This document shows positions 1-11,325 of a stretch of 64,000 bases of DNA, in pieces. The stretch's first letter is position 1, and each line of letters opens with the position of its first letter. A program made the position numbers and the translations under genes. Location of the stretch: assembly GCA_003956705.1 (NCBI GenBank), contig QZCP01000268.1:85899-149898 (forward strand), in the 5' to 3' direction. The notes under the pieces are model-generated. The model was not told the DNA's origin and did not search any database. It saw nothing but the letters and a program-made list of their open reading frames with translations. Source of the DNA: Brevipalpus yothersi. Taxonomy: Eukaryota; Arthropoda; Arachnida; Trombidiformes; Tenuipalpidae.

Positions 1-46
<46 letters not shown>
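1..46. repeat. (GA)n microsatellite at window edge
   Basis: Uninterrupted GA dinucleotide run that begins at the first base, so its true left end lies outside the window. Confidence 0.97.
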
Positions 47-50
<4 letters not shown>

Positions 51-1950
51 GAAAAGTTTATGTCTATGTTTCCGCATTCTTGTATGCTAATCATCGGTTT
101 ATTGTGAATGTTTGTATGTATATGGATATTCAGAGTAAGTGGAATAATTGAAAATTTATTTTGAGATCGAAAAAACGGATGGCAGAAGAAGAAATGGTCA
201 AAATTAGTGACAAAATTAGAAAAGTGGGCAGGATTGATGATTGGATTTAATTTGCAATCAAAATCGAATTAATTGTAGGCGTATGTGAGGAAGAGAGGAA
301 GGAAAGAAATTCCTCATTTACCAGTATATCTTAATCTGCTACTTATAAATGTCGTCAAGTATCAGGCATATTTTGATTGAATACGAAGAGAATAGCAATC
401 CAGTAGCGATATCTTCTTTTTTCTTTCATAAAATCTTTATCAAATATATGTGAAGATGATGTAAACACATATTTTTCTACAAGGTCTCAATTTCACAATT
501 TTACTCCACTTCCAAGCATCATGTTGAGCCAAATAATCAGATTTTGTGAGAGAGGAGAAAAAGAAGATCCAATCATGCAGGAAAATTTTGAAGAGAGTGA
601 GAACGTGATTAGATGATGCCTTAGATGATGTCCAATGATGAATGAGATTTTTTTTCTAACCCATCGCTCCAACCTGTATGTGTAAGTGTGTGTGTCTATT
701 ACTTCTACCTATAGTAACAATGAATTAGGTAAGAAAAGATGTTTTTCATCTATTTTCCTGTAACAGTTATTATAAGTACGATAGTACATTGCATTCCATA
801 GACAGAGACTGATATGTCTGGGAAAAGGGTCGAAGTTCGAAATGTTAGCGCGGGAAAAAAAAGTTAATCAGATCATCATCTGGATCGGAGGCAGTATCGT
901 CCCTGACGTTACATACATAAAAATAATCAGGATCATCGCTTCTCGAGAGCTGATTTGATGTGCCCGCAGAAAGGGGAAAGAAAAGAAAATAGGAAAGAGA
1001 GAGAGAGAGAGAGATATGTATCAGGGGGTGGCATAATAAGATTTGATATATTATTTCTTACCCTACAAGAGATTGCGTGTGTTCAAAGTTTGATCAGACA
1101 TCATTGATGCTGCTGGTAGGGATTGATAGATTGAAAATATAAGAAAGAAAGAGAGAGAGAGAGAGAGCAAGATAGATGATACAAAATCATCATTCTTTGA
1201 TGATGATTGTTTTTTTCCTTCTTATTGGCATTCTTTTTGCCTTCTTCTGGTGTAACCAATCAATCAATAAACAAGTGGTAGTTATTGAGTTTGTTTCTTG
1301 TAAATTTTTTCACATATTTTGCAATAAAATTAACAATAATGGTCCACATGTGTGTGTGTGTATATGTGGTCTAGACTGAGTGAGAAATTGGTCAACCAAT
1401 TTTTACTCACGTTATTCGTGTGTGCATTCAATTGATTATCAGGCTAAGATTCCATGTTCTATCATTACATGCACACATTCTCACATTATCTGTTTCTGAT
1501 AGCCATGAGAATGACACCAATAAAAGGAAGATAGTGAATAGGCAGTGATTCAATAGAATAGCCATGAGAAAAATTCTTGGAATAAAAAGTACTAAAAGAT
1601 AAAGTTCTAAAAATGGCAAGAGTAACTGACAGATTTGTTAAGCAATGTTCATCTTATTACATCTTTCTCTCTCCTTCCATGATCAATCGTGAATATCGAT
1701 TATCAAATGGACAAACGAATGCATATTAGGTGGGAATAAAAGTCAAATACTACATAAGAGTGAAAGATGAAATATTGTGTGGGAGAGGTCAACTGATTTG
1801 TGTCATATTCAGATCATTCTAGAAAAAATACATAAGCAAGAAACGCACGAAAAACAGCTCAATGCAAAACACACTCACACACAGCCTGGAAGTGAGACCA
1901 GCGTTAATAGTGTGTGGTATTTGGCTACCGATCTTAACGGTATATCACAT

Positions 1951-2043
<93 letters not shown>

Positions 2044-2467
2044 TTAAAGGAGAGAGAAAAAATCTTCCAAATGATGGATTATGGCTTAGATGGATATATT
2101 TTTGTGATGTATTCGACCATACTTAATCTTGAGACTTTCTCTATTTCGTTAAATCATAAACAGATTTCAAAATAAGGTTGAATGAAAAAACTTTCATGCA
2201 TGATTTCAATCTCCTCCTCTTCATTCTCTCTCCAGTATTTGATTTGATTCGATTTGATTCGGAGAATTGCCTGTTTGATGGTGAGAAACTGTGGGAGAAT
2301 CTTTTCCTAGATTGATATGCGGGTTCCGTTAGATTGTCTATCACACTTTTCCTGGATAACTTATGCGAACTTTCCAAAACAGCATTGATCAATTGCTCTC
2401 ATATTTTGAATTCATCATTATCTCACTTACTCAATTTTATTTCCTTTTCTCTTCTCATAATACAGAC
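47..2467. other. Non-coding region upstream of the insulin-like gene
   Basis: No reading frame here resembles a known protein. The stretch is AT-rich with short GA runs (near 1003-1014 and 1150-1166) and one long GA tract at 1954-2040. The last 100 bases probably hold the 3' end of an intron: a pyrimidine-rich run ends in CAG at 2463-2465, directly before the start codon of the insulin-like peptide, so a 5'UTR exon should lie somewhere upstream. I could not place it. Confidence 0.6.
1954..2040. repeat. (GA)n microsatellite, about 87 bp
   Basis: Perfect GA dinucleotide run, among the longest in the window. Apparent Arg-Glu peptides across it are translation artefacts. Confidence 0.97.
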
Positions 2468-5120
2468 ATGGTTGCCCCTTCTAGAGCATTCATTTTGTTC
2501 TCGGTTATCTTGGGAATTTTTTCCATGATTCCACAATTTTTTGGCTTACCCCAGAGAACTCGAGGAACACGATCTAGTTTTGTGTCTTCACTGAAAGCCA
2601 AGCGACAATCAATTCAATTATGCGGCAGTAAATTGCATGAGGCATTGGAATTAGTGTGTCAAGGAAAATTTGCCAGTCCAAAGAGAGCATTTCGTGTTCA
2701 AAATCCTTTGGATCAACAAGAGCATATGATTCCAGGACAAGGTAAGCATTAACTTGAAATAAGATTATAATTTTATTGCTATCATCATTTGAATTCGATT
2801 TTGACCATTCTCAGGATTCAGGGAGATATCGTCGAAAAATTCTTCAATTTCAATTCAATTATAGTTGTAATGAGGGGACTAGAGGGCTAGTATGTACTCT
2901 CAATCCAATCGAACACCTTCCACAATTAAGTAGCTTGAATATCATTCTCTGGTTATTCTCAAAGATTTTTTATTCCCTCAGATACATGGAATGGCTCAAA
3001 TTTTGTTGCTATGAGCCTTTGAACATCCTGTTCTTAATAGAATAAGCAACTTTGTACATAGGGTTCAATCGAGTCAGCTAGTGATAAAGTCCCAAGTTTA
3101 GGTAGTTAAGATTGAACCGAGTCAAGATTGTAGTGCTATTTTTCTCAAACTATCACTGCTTACTTCATAAATTTTCTCTCTGACTGTCTATACATAGTGA
3201 ATGTTTTCAGAATGAAAAGATCACTGGATTGATATTGTTCCGTTCATACCTAGAAAAAATCGCTGATCAATGAAAATTCCCTCCCGATAGCCTTTATAAA
3301 GTAGCACGTTATACACAGACATAAAACTTTGAGGCACATTGATAGAAGATGATATCGAGATCACAGTAGTTGCAAGTTATTGTCGACATAATTTTTCTTT
3401 TATCGAAGAAAAAAAAGCGAAAAGATATGCTCAATGAAAATGCTTCAAATCAGCATCATTCCACTTATATGTTGAAGTGAATTCGCAAACACTTTTCAAT
3501 CCATTTTCAATCATTCGAGTATCATACAGCCATTTGAACATTACCCGACACTTTATTCATATCTGGTAGGCCAGTCTTAAAGTCCTCTAGGCATAAATCA
3601 GCTCATAAGCTTTATCCCCTCCCAGCATCACATTGTACCTATGATTCCAATCACACAAAGAAGCTTGTTCATCTAGGGAATACTCCATCAGGTATATTTG
3701 ATATACATGTATATACCTTACATTTGGCTGATGTTGTTACTATGGGGGGGGGGGTTCTCGAAGATGTGGAGTGATCATCATGACAGTTTCGTGCAATCGA
3801 GACACACTTGGAGTTTGAGTTGATTTATATCAAGTTGATATATATTATTTTTTTCATACTCCAAGTTTTTTTCTTTTCAGACATATCAAACACATGCACA
3901 CACGGAATGAGAATTTGTTGTTCCACCTGTATGTAGGGGGGAAAGAATCTTTTTTATCAAATAAGATTCTTGGATGAATTGACGCAATTCTATGTGTGTC
4001 AAGCGTTTGCTAGTGAAAGTTTGCCCAAGTTCATTTGATACGATAGAGTATATATGCAAAGCTATACGATGCAAATTAAACACAGAGGAGAGAGTTCAAG
4101 GGAAACCAATCAACCAACTTCTTGAATGATGAATGAGAGGGAATCCAAAATAAAAACTCCATCAGAATCTGATTATGGTGTTAGGGTGGAAGGGAATAAT
4201 TCGAAGAATCAGAATTCTTTTCTAGCTCAAATTAGATTTTCCAATGGTAGAGATGAATTTTCTCAATCCACGATTGTTGGCAAAATTTATCATCACCACT
4301 GTGGTACATCACTGATTCTTAGCATAGTACAGAAGCATTCTGAGTGTGCTGTGTATATGTGTGTATATATAGTTTTGAAAAACAATTGAAGCTCTATTTG
4401 TTTACCCTAGTGAACAGTTCTAGTTCTTGTATCTCGGATTTTTTTGTCAAAGTGATGATGAAAATTTGATAAATGTCCGATTTGCTATTTTTAGTGTCAC
4501 CATTAAGTGCAAGTGTCATGGTAAACACATCTAAAGTGCAAGATTATCTTGATAAAGTATGGTATAGTTTCTTTTACATACACGGAGAATACACTAGATC
4601 TTCCACAATAGAATTTAGGCAAAGAAAATACTAGTAATCTTGAGGGGTTCATTTTTTTATCTAAAAACAAAAAAAGACGATGAAAGTATCTTGAGCCCAT
4701 GAAATTTAAGTGAAGAGAGAGAAAAAAACAAGAGAGGATCATGCAAGCTAACTGATACCCGTGAGAACTGTGACATAGTCCGTGGTATTTTTGAACAATA
4801 CGGTATCATACATTGTGGTTACATGATCATGTAATGGAACATTGTTTATGATGTAGATGATGCAAGATGTCCTTCCTATTTTGACCTTTTTTTCTTTTTT
4901 TCGTCTCAAACATGACCAAGATTCATGACGATGATGATCTTGTGTGAAGAATCATCTCATGAGATGTTTTTATATGTTCACCTGAGAAAACCCTTTGTTT
5001 TTGTTTAACTATGGACTAGATTGTTTTCACATATGTGATCTTATTTCCTCTCAGAAGTTACATTGTTTTTTCATCATTCTCTATCACACACAAAAATAAT
5101 TGATTGATTGTTTTTCTTCA

Positions 5121-5172
<52 letters not shown>

Positions 5173-5430
5173 CTATTCCTTCTATTCCTATTAGATGATC
5201 CATGGCAAACTGGAGCACTCGCTAGGCTTATGAATTCAAATTCACCAGATGATCCAGAATATCCAGCATACTTTCTGGACCAAACAACAGCCTATTCGGT
5301 ACTTGGATCAACTCGTAAGCCGGCACGAGAAAATGCCATCTACTTAATACGACATACTAGAGGAGTTGCCGATGAATGTTGCCGAAAAGCATGTTCACCT
5401 GATGAGCTCAGAAGTTATTGTACAGATTAA
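2468..5430 (+). CDS. Insulin-like peptide precursor (two coding exons)
   Basis: Secreted hormone precursor of the insulin/relaxin family, expected to act through an insulin-receptor pathway. Exons 2468-2741 and 5195-5430 join in phase 1 (g|at = Asp) to give 169 residues. Seen: hydrophobic signal peptide (about 1-26); a short propeptide ending KAKR; B chain from residue 47 with QLCG and a second Cys (C52, C64; 11 residues between, as in insulin); KR at 72-73; a 74-residue C-peptide; RHTR (144-147), an RxxR furin-type site; A chain 148-169 with CC-x3-C-x8-C (C153, C154, C158, C167). The six cysteines match the classical insulin pattern. Met at 2468 was chosen over an upstream in-frame Met at 2363 because it gives a normal signal peptide and follows a good 3' splice site. 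The 2,453-bp intron interrupts the C-peptide in phase 1, as in vertebrate insulin genes. Which arthropod ILP subtype it is cannot be told here. Confidence 0.92.
5123..5168. repeat. (CT)n tract beside the acceptor of insulin-like exon 2
   Basis: CT microsatellite ending about 26 bp before the AG (5193-5194) that opens the A-chain exon. It probably forms part of the polypyrimidine tract for that acceptor, so its length may affect splicing (inference). Confidence 0.95.
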
Positions 5431-5549
5431 GAGAAAAGGAAGAAAAAAAAGAGAGAAATCGAATGTTCTAAAGTTATCGAACAGCAACGACGACAACAAC
5501 AACAACAAAGTTACGGATAAGAACACGAAAAAAAACACGGAATAATCAA

Positions 5550-5555
5550 AATAAA
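5550..5555 (+). terminator. Candidate poly(A) signal, insulin-like gene
   Basis: AATAAA 120 bp after the stop codon. A second AATAAA lies at 5865-5870. In AT-rich DNA such hexamers are weak evidence on their own. Confidence 0.4.
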
Positions 5556-6163
5556 TACGTTTATATTCATAATAATAAGAACGACTAAAAGTTGAAAACA
5601 ATCTCATTTTGTGGGCCATTATAGACCTCAACCTCATTCATAATCATTCGGGATAAATATTCTCTTCTTTCGTTTTCTTCTTCTTCAAGAAAATTTTTCT
5701 CTCTTTCTCTCCCTTTTTTTCGTTTGTTCTTGTTCTAAAGTTGGTATCAATATTATATATACATATATATATATATATATAATTAATATTAATTATTAGC
5801 TCATAATTCATGGGATGTGAATCATTGGAATATTTATGGTTATTCCAAATTATTTAGGGAATTAAATAAAATTGAGTAAATTGTGTGAAATCGTCATTAT
5901 TCGTTTAGAGTTCATGATTCAAAGATCACATCTTTTAAAGATGATAAAATGAGATTTTAATCAAAAATAAACAATGAATGTTTATCGTTATGTGGTGATC
6001 AGAGAAAGAAGCTGTCACTTTAAAGCGCTTATCATTCAAAGAATAATCATCGATTAACGTTTAGAGGATAAAATTTATCTAATTGTTTCAAATTTGTTCC
6101 AATTATCTAAATAAATTGTAAAAGTAACATCAAAAAAGTTTTACCTTATCAATGAGCTACACA

Positions 6164-6267
6164 TACAGCTCTTTTCTGAATGATTGATACAAACATTGGC
6201 GATAAGAACACTAGCCAAAGCTACCTTATCGCCAATGTTTGTATCAATCATTCAGAAAAGAGCTGTA
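6164..6267. repeat. Perfect inverted repeat: 43-bp arms, 18-nt spacer
   Basis: Left arm 6164-6206 and right arm 6225-6267 are exact reverse complements, checked base by base; the spacer is 6207-6224. Pairing stops at both ends (6163/6268 and 6207/6224 do not pair). Only a weak CACA is shared by the two flanks, so a target-site duplication is not clear. It could be a foldback/MITE-like element, a hairpin-RNA source, or the scar of a local inverted duplication. It is not GA-rich, unlike the other repeats here. Confidence 0.95.
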
Positions 6268-7256
6268 CACACTCTCTCACCAAAAAATTATTGGCCATGA
6301 TCAAAGGATTTTCGAGGATTCCCTCCGGGAAGTGATAATCTTGTATAATGCTAATTAAGGCAGTTGAAATTTGTTGAATCATGGAAATCCTTATCAAATA
6401 GTTTAGTCTTCTTTCCTCATCAAACTTTTTGAGAGTGTACTTAATTTTTTGGCTACTATACTACTAAGATGCTTAATTTGATTTTATCGAAAAGATTTTC
6501 TGGAAAACGTATCAGAACTTCAATTTTCCTTCGAGAATTTCATTTTTTCTCTTGTCTTGTGAGGTTTCACCAGTAGAACAAGGTCTGTCATCCAACGGAA
6601 GGAAACAAAAAATAGTCTGAACTTAGAATTAGACCAAGAAACCATGATCAAGATGTGACTTTTTGTCAATCTATTTGACAATCTGACAATGCATATGTTT
6701 CCTGGGAATATTCTGATACACATATATTTACATATCACATCTTCAGGGCAAAATTCGCTTTGAAAAGTAGCGATTCAACCAGCATGAGAACTTTATATCT
6801 TGATCGACAGTTGGAAAAATCGAAATCTCCTCTAGAATATTTGATCGCTCATCATAGATTTTTGAAGTTGAACTTACACTTGGTGAAGAAGAGAGAAACA
6901 GATCAAATACTCATATTATCAACTAAATTATTCTCTGATTAGCAATCAAAAATCATGCTCTCCCGTAAAATAGGCCACTCTCTGTCCATCTTGCATCCAT
7001 ACCATCTGTCAGCCTAGTATTCATTTAAATCACACACAATCGATCAATAACAATCGCTGTCATTTGATCTGCACGATCTGTGGTCTCTCTCTCTCTCTCT
7101 TCCTCTATGAGGGGATGCTGATGATAACCTATGGCCTATGTTGCCGATATGGAAAGAGGGGTTCTTCATCTTTTCCCATCTCTCACCCCTAGTCCCAATA
7201 GTTCGGACTACATTATTTTTCGGCTGCCATAGTGAGCATGTGGACTCTATAGTCTA

Positions 7257-7300
<44 letters not shown>

Positions 7301-7387
7301 CTCTCTGGAAAGGAAAAACCAGAATTTAGCATCACATAGGAAACAGGGAAAGAGAGAAAGAGAGAGAGAGAGAGAGAGAGGAAAAAA
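7257..7387. repeat. CT tract facing a GA tract (imperfect inverted repeat)
   Basis: A CT-rich run (about 7257-7307) is followed 40 bp later by a GA-rich run (about 7348-7387) with a similar pattern of interruptions, so the two can pair into a stem of roughly 35 bp. Confidence 0.85.
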
Positions 7388-7913
7388 ATCCTCTAAGAGA
7401 AGATCAGTAGGAACTGTGCGTGGCGCTTTTGAGCAACTGGAAGGAGGCTCAGAATAAAGGATTGCAAGTGTATGTGAATCTTGTTTGTTGTTTTTTTTAA
7501 AACTCAACTATTACTAATACTTGTAAACCATCAACAATCAGGCCAACAACAATTTTTTAAGCCTGTCATCGATTGATTGTATATCAATTTAATTTGACTA
7601 GTAGTGATCAGTATATTTATGTGTGTGTACATTTGTATAGAGTCATAGAAAGAGGGAATTGACATCGAAGTCTGTGTGTATGTGTGTGAATGAGAAAGAT
7701 TGTGGGTTTGAGAGTGAATCAATTCATTTTTCTCTCTTTTTTTTGTAGCAACAATTAAAGCTTCGCCATTTTTGTAACTTTAACTCTTGTAAAAAAAAGA
7801 ATTGATTGATCAAACAGAGGAGAAATACTCTGTCTGATAGTTTTAAATTACAATTTGAAGAAAATAGTATATATATACACTATTAAAAAGCCAATTTCGT
7901 TTCACCATCAAAA

Positions 7914-9070
7914 ATGAATGAGGATCGTGTTGATCGAGAGAAAACTAAGCGTCCCAAGATTGGTAACAGTCGATCATCATCCTCTTCAAATCATCACACC
8001 ACAACATCCGATCATAATCATATGTGTTCAACAGCATCACATCCTTCTTCTCGTGTTGCTGCCATCTCATCCTCATCATCTTCTTCATCATCATCACCCT
8101 CATCATCTTCCTCTTCACCATCACCCATCATGGCCAATGGTAACAATTCGTCAGTAGCCAGTAGCAATGGTTCAACAGGATCATCTGTTGTATCAGCCAA
8201 TGGTTCATCAGCATCCAGTACCAATCATGGTGAACGTAATAATAATAATGCTAATAATAATCATTGTGGTGGTAAACAAGTATTGCCACATCGATTTCAT
8301 GATAATCCTCGAATGCATAAATCGCTGTCAACCAGTGCAAAGCGTATTCAAAAAGAGCTCGCCGAAATTACACTCGATCCACCACCCAATTGTAGCGCTG
8401 GTCCCAAAGGTGACAATCTGTATGAATGGGTGTCCACAATTCTTGGTCCTCCTGGATCAGTGTATGAAGGGGGTGTATTTTTCTTGGACATTCATTTTTC
8501 ACCTGAATATCCTTTCAAGCCTCCTAAGGTAACCTTTCGAACACGTATATACCATTGTAACATAAACAGTCAAGGAGTTATTTGCTTGGACATTCTTAAA
8601 GACAATTGGAGTCCTGCATTGACAATATCCAAGGTTTTGCTATCCATCTGCTCCTTATTAACTGACAGTAATCCAGGTTCGTCAATCTTGGATATTCCAT
8701 TCTCTTTTCTCTCTTTTTCTGTTCAATACTTGCTCTATCATTTTCTCTCTTTTTCTTTCTTTTTCTTCTCTTACTCTTCTCTCAGCTTCTCTCAGCTTCT
8801 TCCAATTGCTCTCATGTCATCACTTATGTCACTGAGTAGAAGAAGCAGAAGAGAAAGAGAAAAGAGAAAAGTCGATAAATTGCCTGTGTATCCATCATTT
8901 ATCTAACCCATTGCCATTTTCTCTCTCTCTCTCTCTCCTACTTTATCTCCTTCTCTTTCTCTCCATCATCAGCTGATCCATTGGTTGGTAATATTGCCAC
9001 TCAATATTTACAAAATAAAGAGGAACACGATAGAATTGCCAGACTATGGACCAAAAGATATGCAACGTAA
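7914..9070 (+). CDS. UBE2E: Ubiquitin-conjugating enzyme E2, UBE2E type
   Basis: E2 enzyme that takes activated ubiquitin from E1 on a cysteine and passes it on with an E3. Exons 7914-8676 and 8973-9070 (phase 1, G|CT = Ala) give 286 residues. The UBC core fills about residues 139-286 and is nearly identical to animal UBE2E1/2/3: KRIQKELAEITLDPPPNC, PEYPFKPPKVTFRTRIYHCN, then GVICLDILKDNW with the catalytic Cys at residue 224 (codon 8583-8585). The usual HPN motif is HCN, which is normal for UBE2E. The C-terminus after the intron (DPLVGNIATQYLQNKEEHDR) continues the family alignment. The first about 138 residues are low complexity, with runs of Ser and Asn; this is longer than the vertebrate N-terminal extension. 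Reading through the 296-bp intron would give a false Ser/Phe-rich tail. Candidate poly(A) signal at 9415-9420. Confidence 0.95.
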
Positions 9071-9414
9071 TGATTTCCATCATAAATTTTTTTCCCGAAT
9101 CTCTTTTCTCTTGACACTTTTCCAGCCTCTTCGAGGCGTCTCCCTAGATTTTCAAGTCTCTCTCTATTCCTCTCTCTCTCTTTCTCTTTTCCTCTCTCTC
9201 TTCCTGCAAGCTTTCTTTCTCTTTCACGCTGGCCTGCATGATACTCTAATGTTCTTGTGTGTATGTGATACAAATCATGTATTTGTTTCTGATCACTTTT
9301 TCTCCCCTCTCTTTCCCTCTTCTCTTCCTCTCACGAAAATCTCTCTCTCCTTTCTCCCTACCTTCTATCTTTCTACTTTCCATTGATGGTCACTACTACT
9401 AATGGTTAAATACA

Positions 9415-9420
9415 AATAAA
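9415..9420 (+). terminator. Candidate poly(A) signal, UBE2E
   Basis: AATAAA 345 bp downstream of the UBE2E stop codon. Confidence 0.4.
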
Positions 9421-9762
9421 CAGAGGTGTCTAAGGAATTTCGATTGCATTTCATTGGAACTGATCTGGTAAACAGCCATTCGATTAGAGGAATCAATTTA
9501 TAAGGAATGAGAAAAGCTTGATGTCTTGCTCCAGTTCGTCTACCAAAGAGCTCGTTCGATATGATTTATTATCATCATAATTTCCAATTTGTGTTCATAA
9601 AAAAGCAGAATCGAATCGATTCAATGTCTCCATATTCGTGAGATTCTTTTCTCAATCTTTCTGCTAGTTGACTATCACTTACCAACATGCACAAACACAC
9701 ACGAACTCATCCTTCAACCTTAAAATTAATATCGATTTTCATCGCCGAGCGTTTACTTATCT

Positions 9763-9765
<3 letters not shown>

Positions 9766-9816
<51 letters not shown>
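9766..9816. repeat. (CT)n microsatellite
   Basis: About 50 bp of uninterrupted CT dinucleotides in intergenic DNA. Confidence 0.97.
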
Positions 9817-9819
<3 letters not shown>

Positions 9820-11325
9820 CATTCAACATCTGATCTATTCTCCATCTGGATTCAATTCTTTTCCTCGAAAATCATCTGCATCCCTTTTGTTCTTGGTCAA
9901 AATGACCTCCGTAACTTGTGATTTGCTTCGCCTGTTTCTGTAGCTTCATTTTGATCATTTTTCTGTCTAAATGATGACAAATTTCTTTCACTTTGTCTAT
10001 TAGTATAATAAAATGAAAGTGTATTTGTATGAAAACTTACTGGCTTTTCCTCTCCTCACATTCCTCTCTCCTTATTTTATGAAGGTTGCTTTCCTCTGGG
10101 AAAGAAAATGATTCGATTATCCGGTTATTGATGTGCAGATTAAAAAGCAAGGATTAGGCATTCTTTTGAGGCATTCAAAATCAGAAAAATTGTCAAGTCT
10201 GTACGCATGTTGGCCATTTTTTCAAGCAACCAATAATCAAATTTTTCCATACTTCTTCATAAAAGGCTCAACAATAATCACCAACACTTGTGTTGACCAT
10301 GAATAGGCTCTAATGAACAATACATAGAATAAATGTGATCAATTTGTGCTCTTGTTAGTCTGATTCTAGTTTCTACTCAACAATCCATTTATTTGTTAGT
10401 AGTCAGTTTAAGGAATTCAAATGAATGGTATTCATCAGATCGAATAGTTCAATTTTTTCAATTGAATTTAGTTCTACTTTCAATATTATTGAGTTATCTG
10501 ATTGAAAGTTCAGACTCAGATCTTCAGTGGTAAGCTGAGAGTGTATCTCGGTGATCACAGGTAACCTTGATTGATTGATTTGAGGATGCCTTTCTAAACT
10601 CAAATAAAGATCTCGGATATTTCGTTTAAACCCTTCTAATCAGTCAGATCTTGATCGATCTTCCCTAGTTTTGATGACTTATTGACTAGACTTCAAATTG
10701 ATCGAGAATTTTAGCCATCAGAACCATCTCGATGACAAATTTGTGATACTATAAAAATATTTTACTTCCCAATCTAATTAAATCAATCTTTATCATGAAA
10801 GAGAAAAAACACACTAAAATATGCATACTCATGTAAATAGTAACATCCATCTTTTCATCAACATCTATCCAGGAATCTCTTATGAACAGCTGTAGATAGA
10901 TTGAAAATCACATGAGATAGGAAAAATGATCATGGCAACTGATTACGTTGAGCAAAGTCAACTTCTTTTTTTATGACATACACTATTACCATCTTTTCCC
11001 TTCCTTCAAATCAATAGAGCAACTTTGCCTCTAATACGTCAACATATCCAATCACTTTATCGAGTGATTCTTTCTCCGGTTAACTGAAGAGCCCATGAAA
11101 ATATAAAATGCACACTAAAATTGAAAATCAAATGGTCAGTTTTTTGTGGTAATTCTCTTTTCGTCTTGATTAAGATGTCAGTCTTTGATTTAATTTACAT
11201 GATATAATTACAATAATTTAGGACAGCAATCCAATAAGAATAAGAGAGAGAAAATAAAAATACAATATCAGGCAAATCGGGGAAAAAGAAGATGGAAAAA
11301 TTGATAAAAATCACATTTGATATAA

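Larger units (their letters stand above)
5431..7913. other. Non-coding region between insulin-like and UBE2E genes
   Basis: Holds the insulin-like 3'UTR (candidate AATAAA at 5550-5555 and 5865-5870), a TA-rich run at about 5753-5781, the perfect inverted repeat at 6164-6267 and the paired CT/GA tracts at 7257-7387. No protein-like reading frame was found. The last few hundred bases should contain the UBE2E promoter and 5'UTR. Confidence 0.6.
9071..11325. other. Non-coding region between UBE2E and the VWC/VWD gene
   Basis: UBE2E 3'UTR, with AATAAA at 9415-9420, then AT-rich sequence with CT-rich stretches (about 9155-9225 and 9298-9375) and one long CT tract at 9766-9816. The two flanking genes converge here. 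I see no protein-like frame and no RNA gene. Confidence 0.6.

Noticed and set aside
1777..2175. Open frames rich in Arg-Glu or Ser-Leu repeats (here and at many GA/CT tracts)
   Set aside because: Dinucleotide repeats have no stop codon in any frame, so they create long meaningless frames such as RERERE and SLSLSL.
2363..2467. In-frame upstream Met for the insulin-like peptide
   Set aside because: It would add 35 residues before the signal peptide, and a good splice acceptor sits just before the Met at 2468.
5104..5430. Separate small secreted peptide, or ion-transport-peptide-like gene, starting at 5104
   Set aside because: The first 30 codons are the CT tract; the Cys pattern is that of an insulin A chain, and the frame joins the B-chain exon in phase 1.
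8018..8224. Acidic protein on the minus strand
   Set aside because: It is the antisense shadow of the Ser-rich N-terminus of the UBE2E gene.
8677..8906. Read-through C-terminus of the UBE2E protein
   Set aside because: Family similarity stops exactly at a GT and resumes at 8973 after an AG, in phase.
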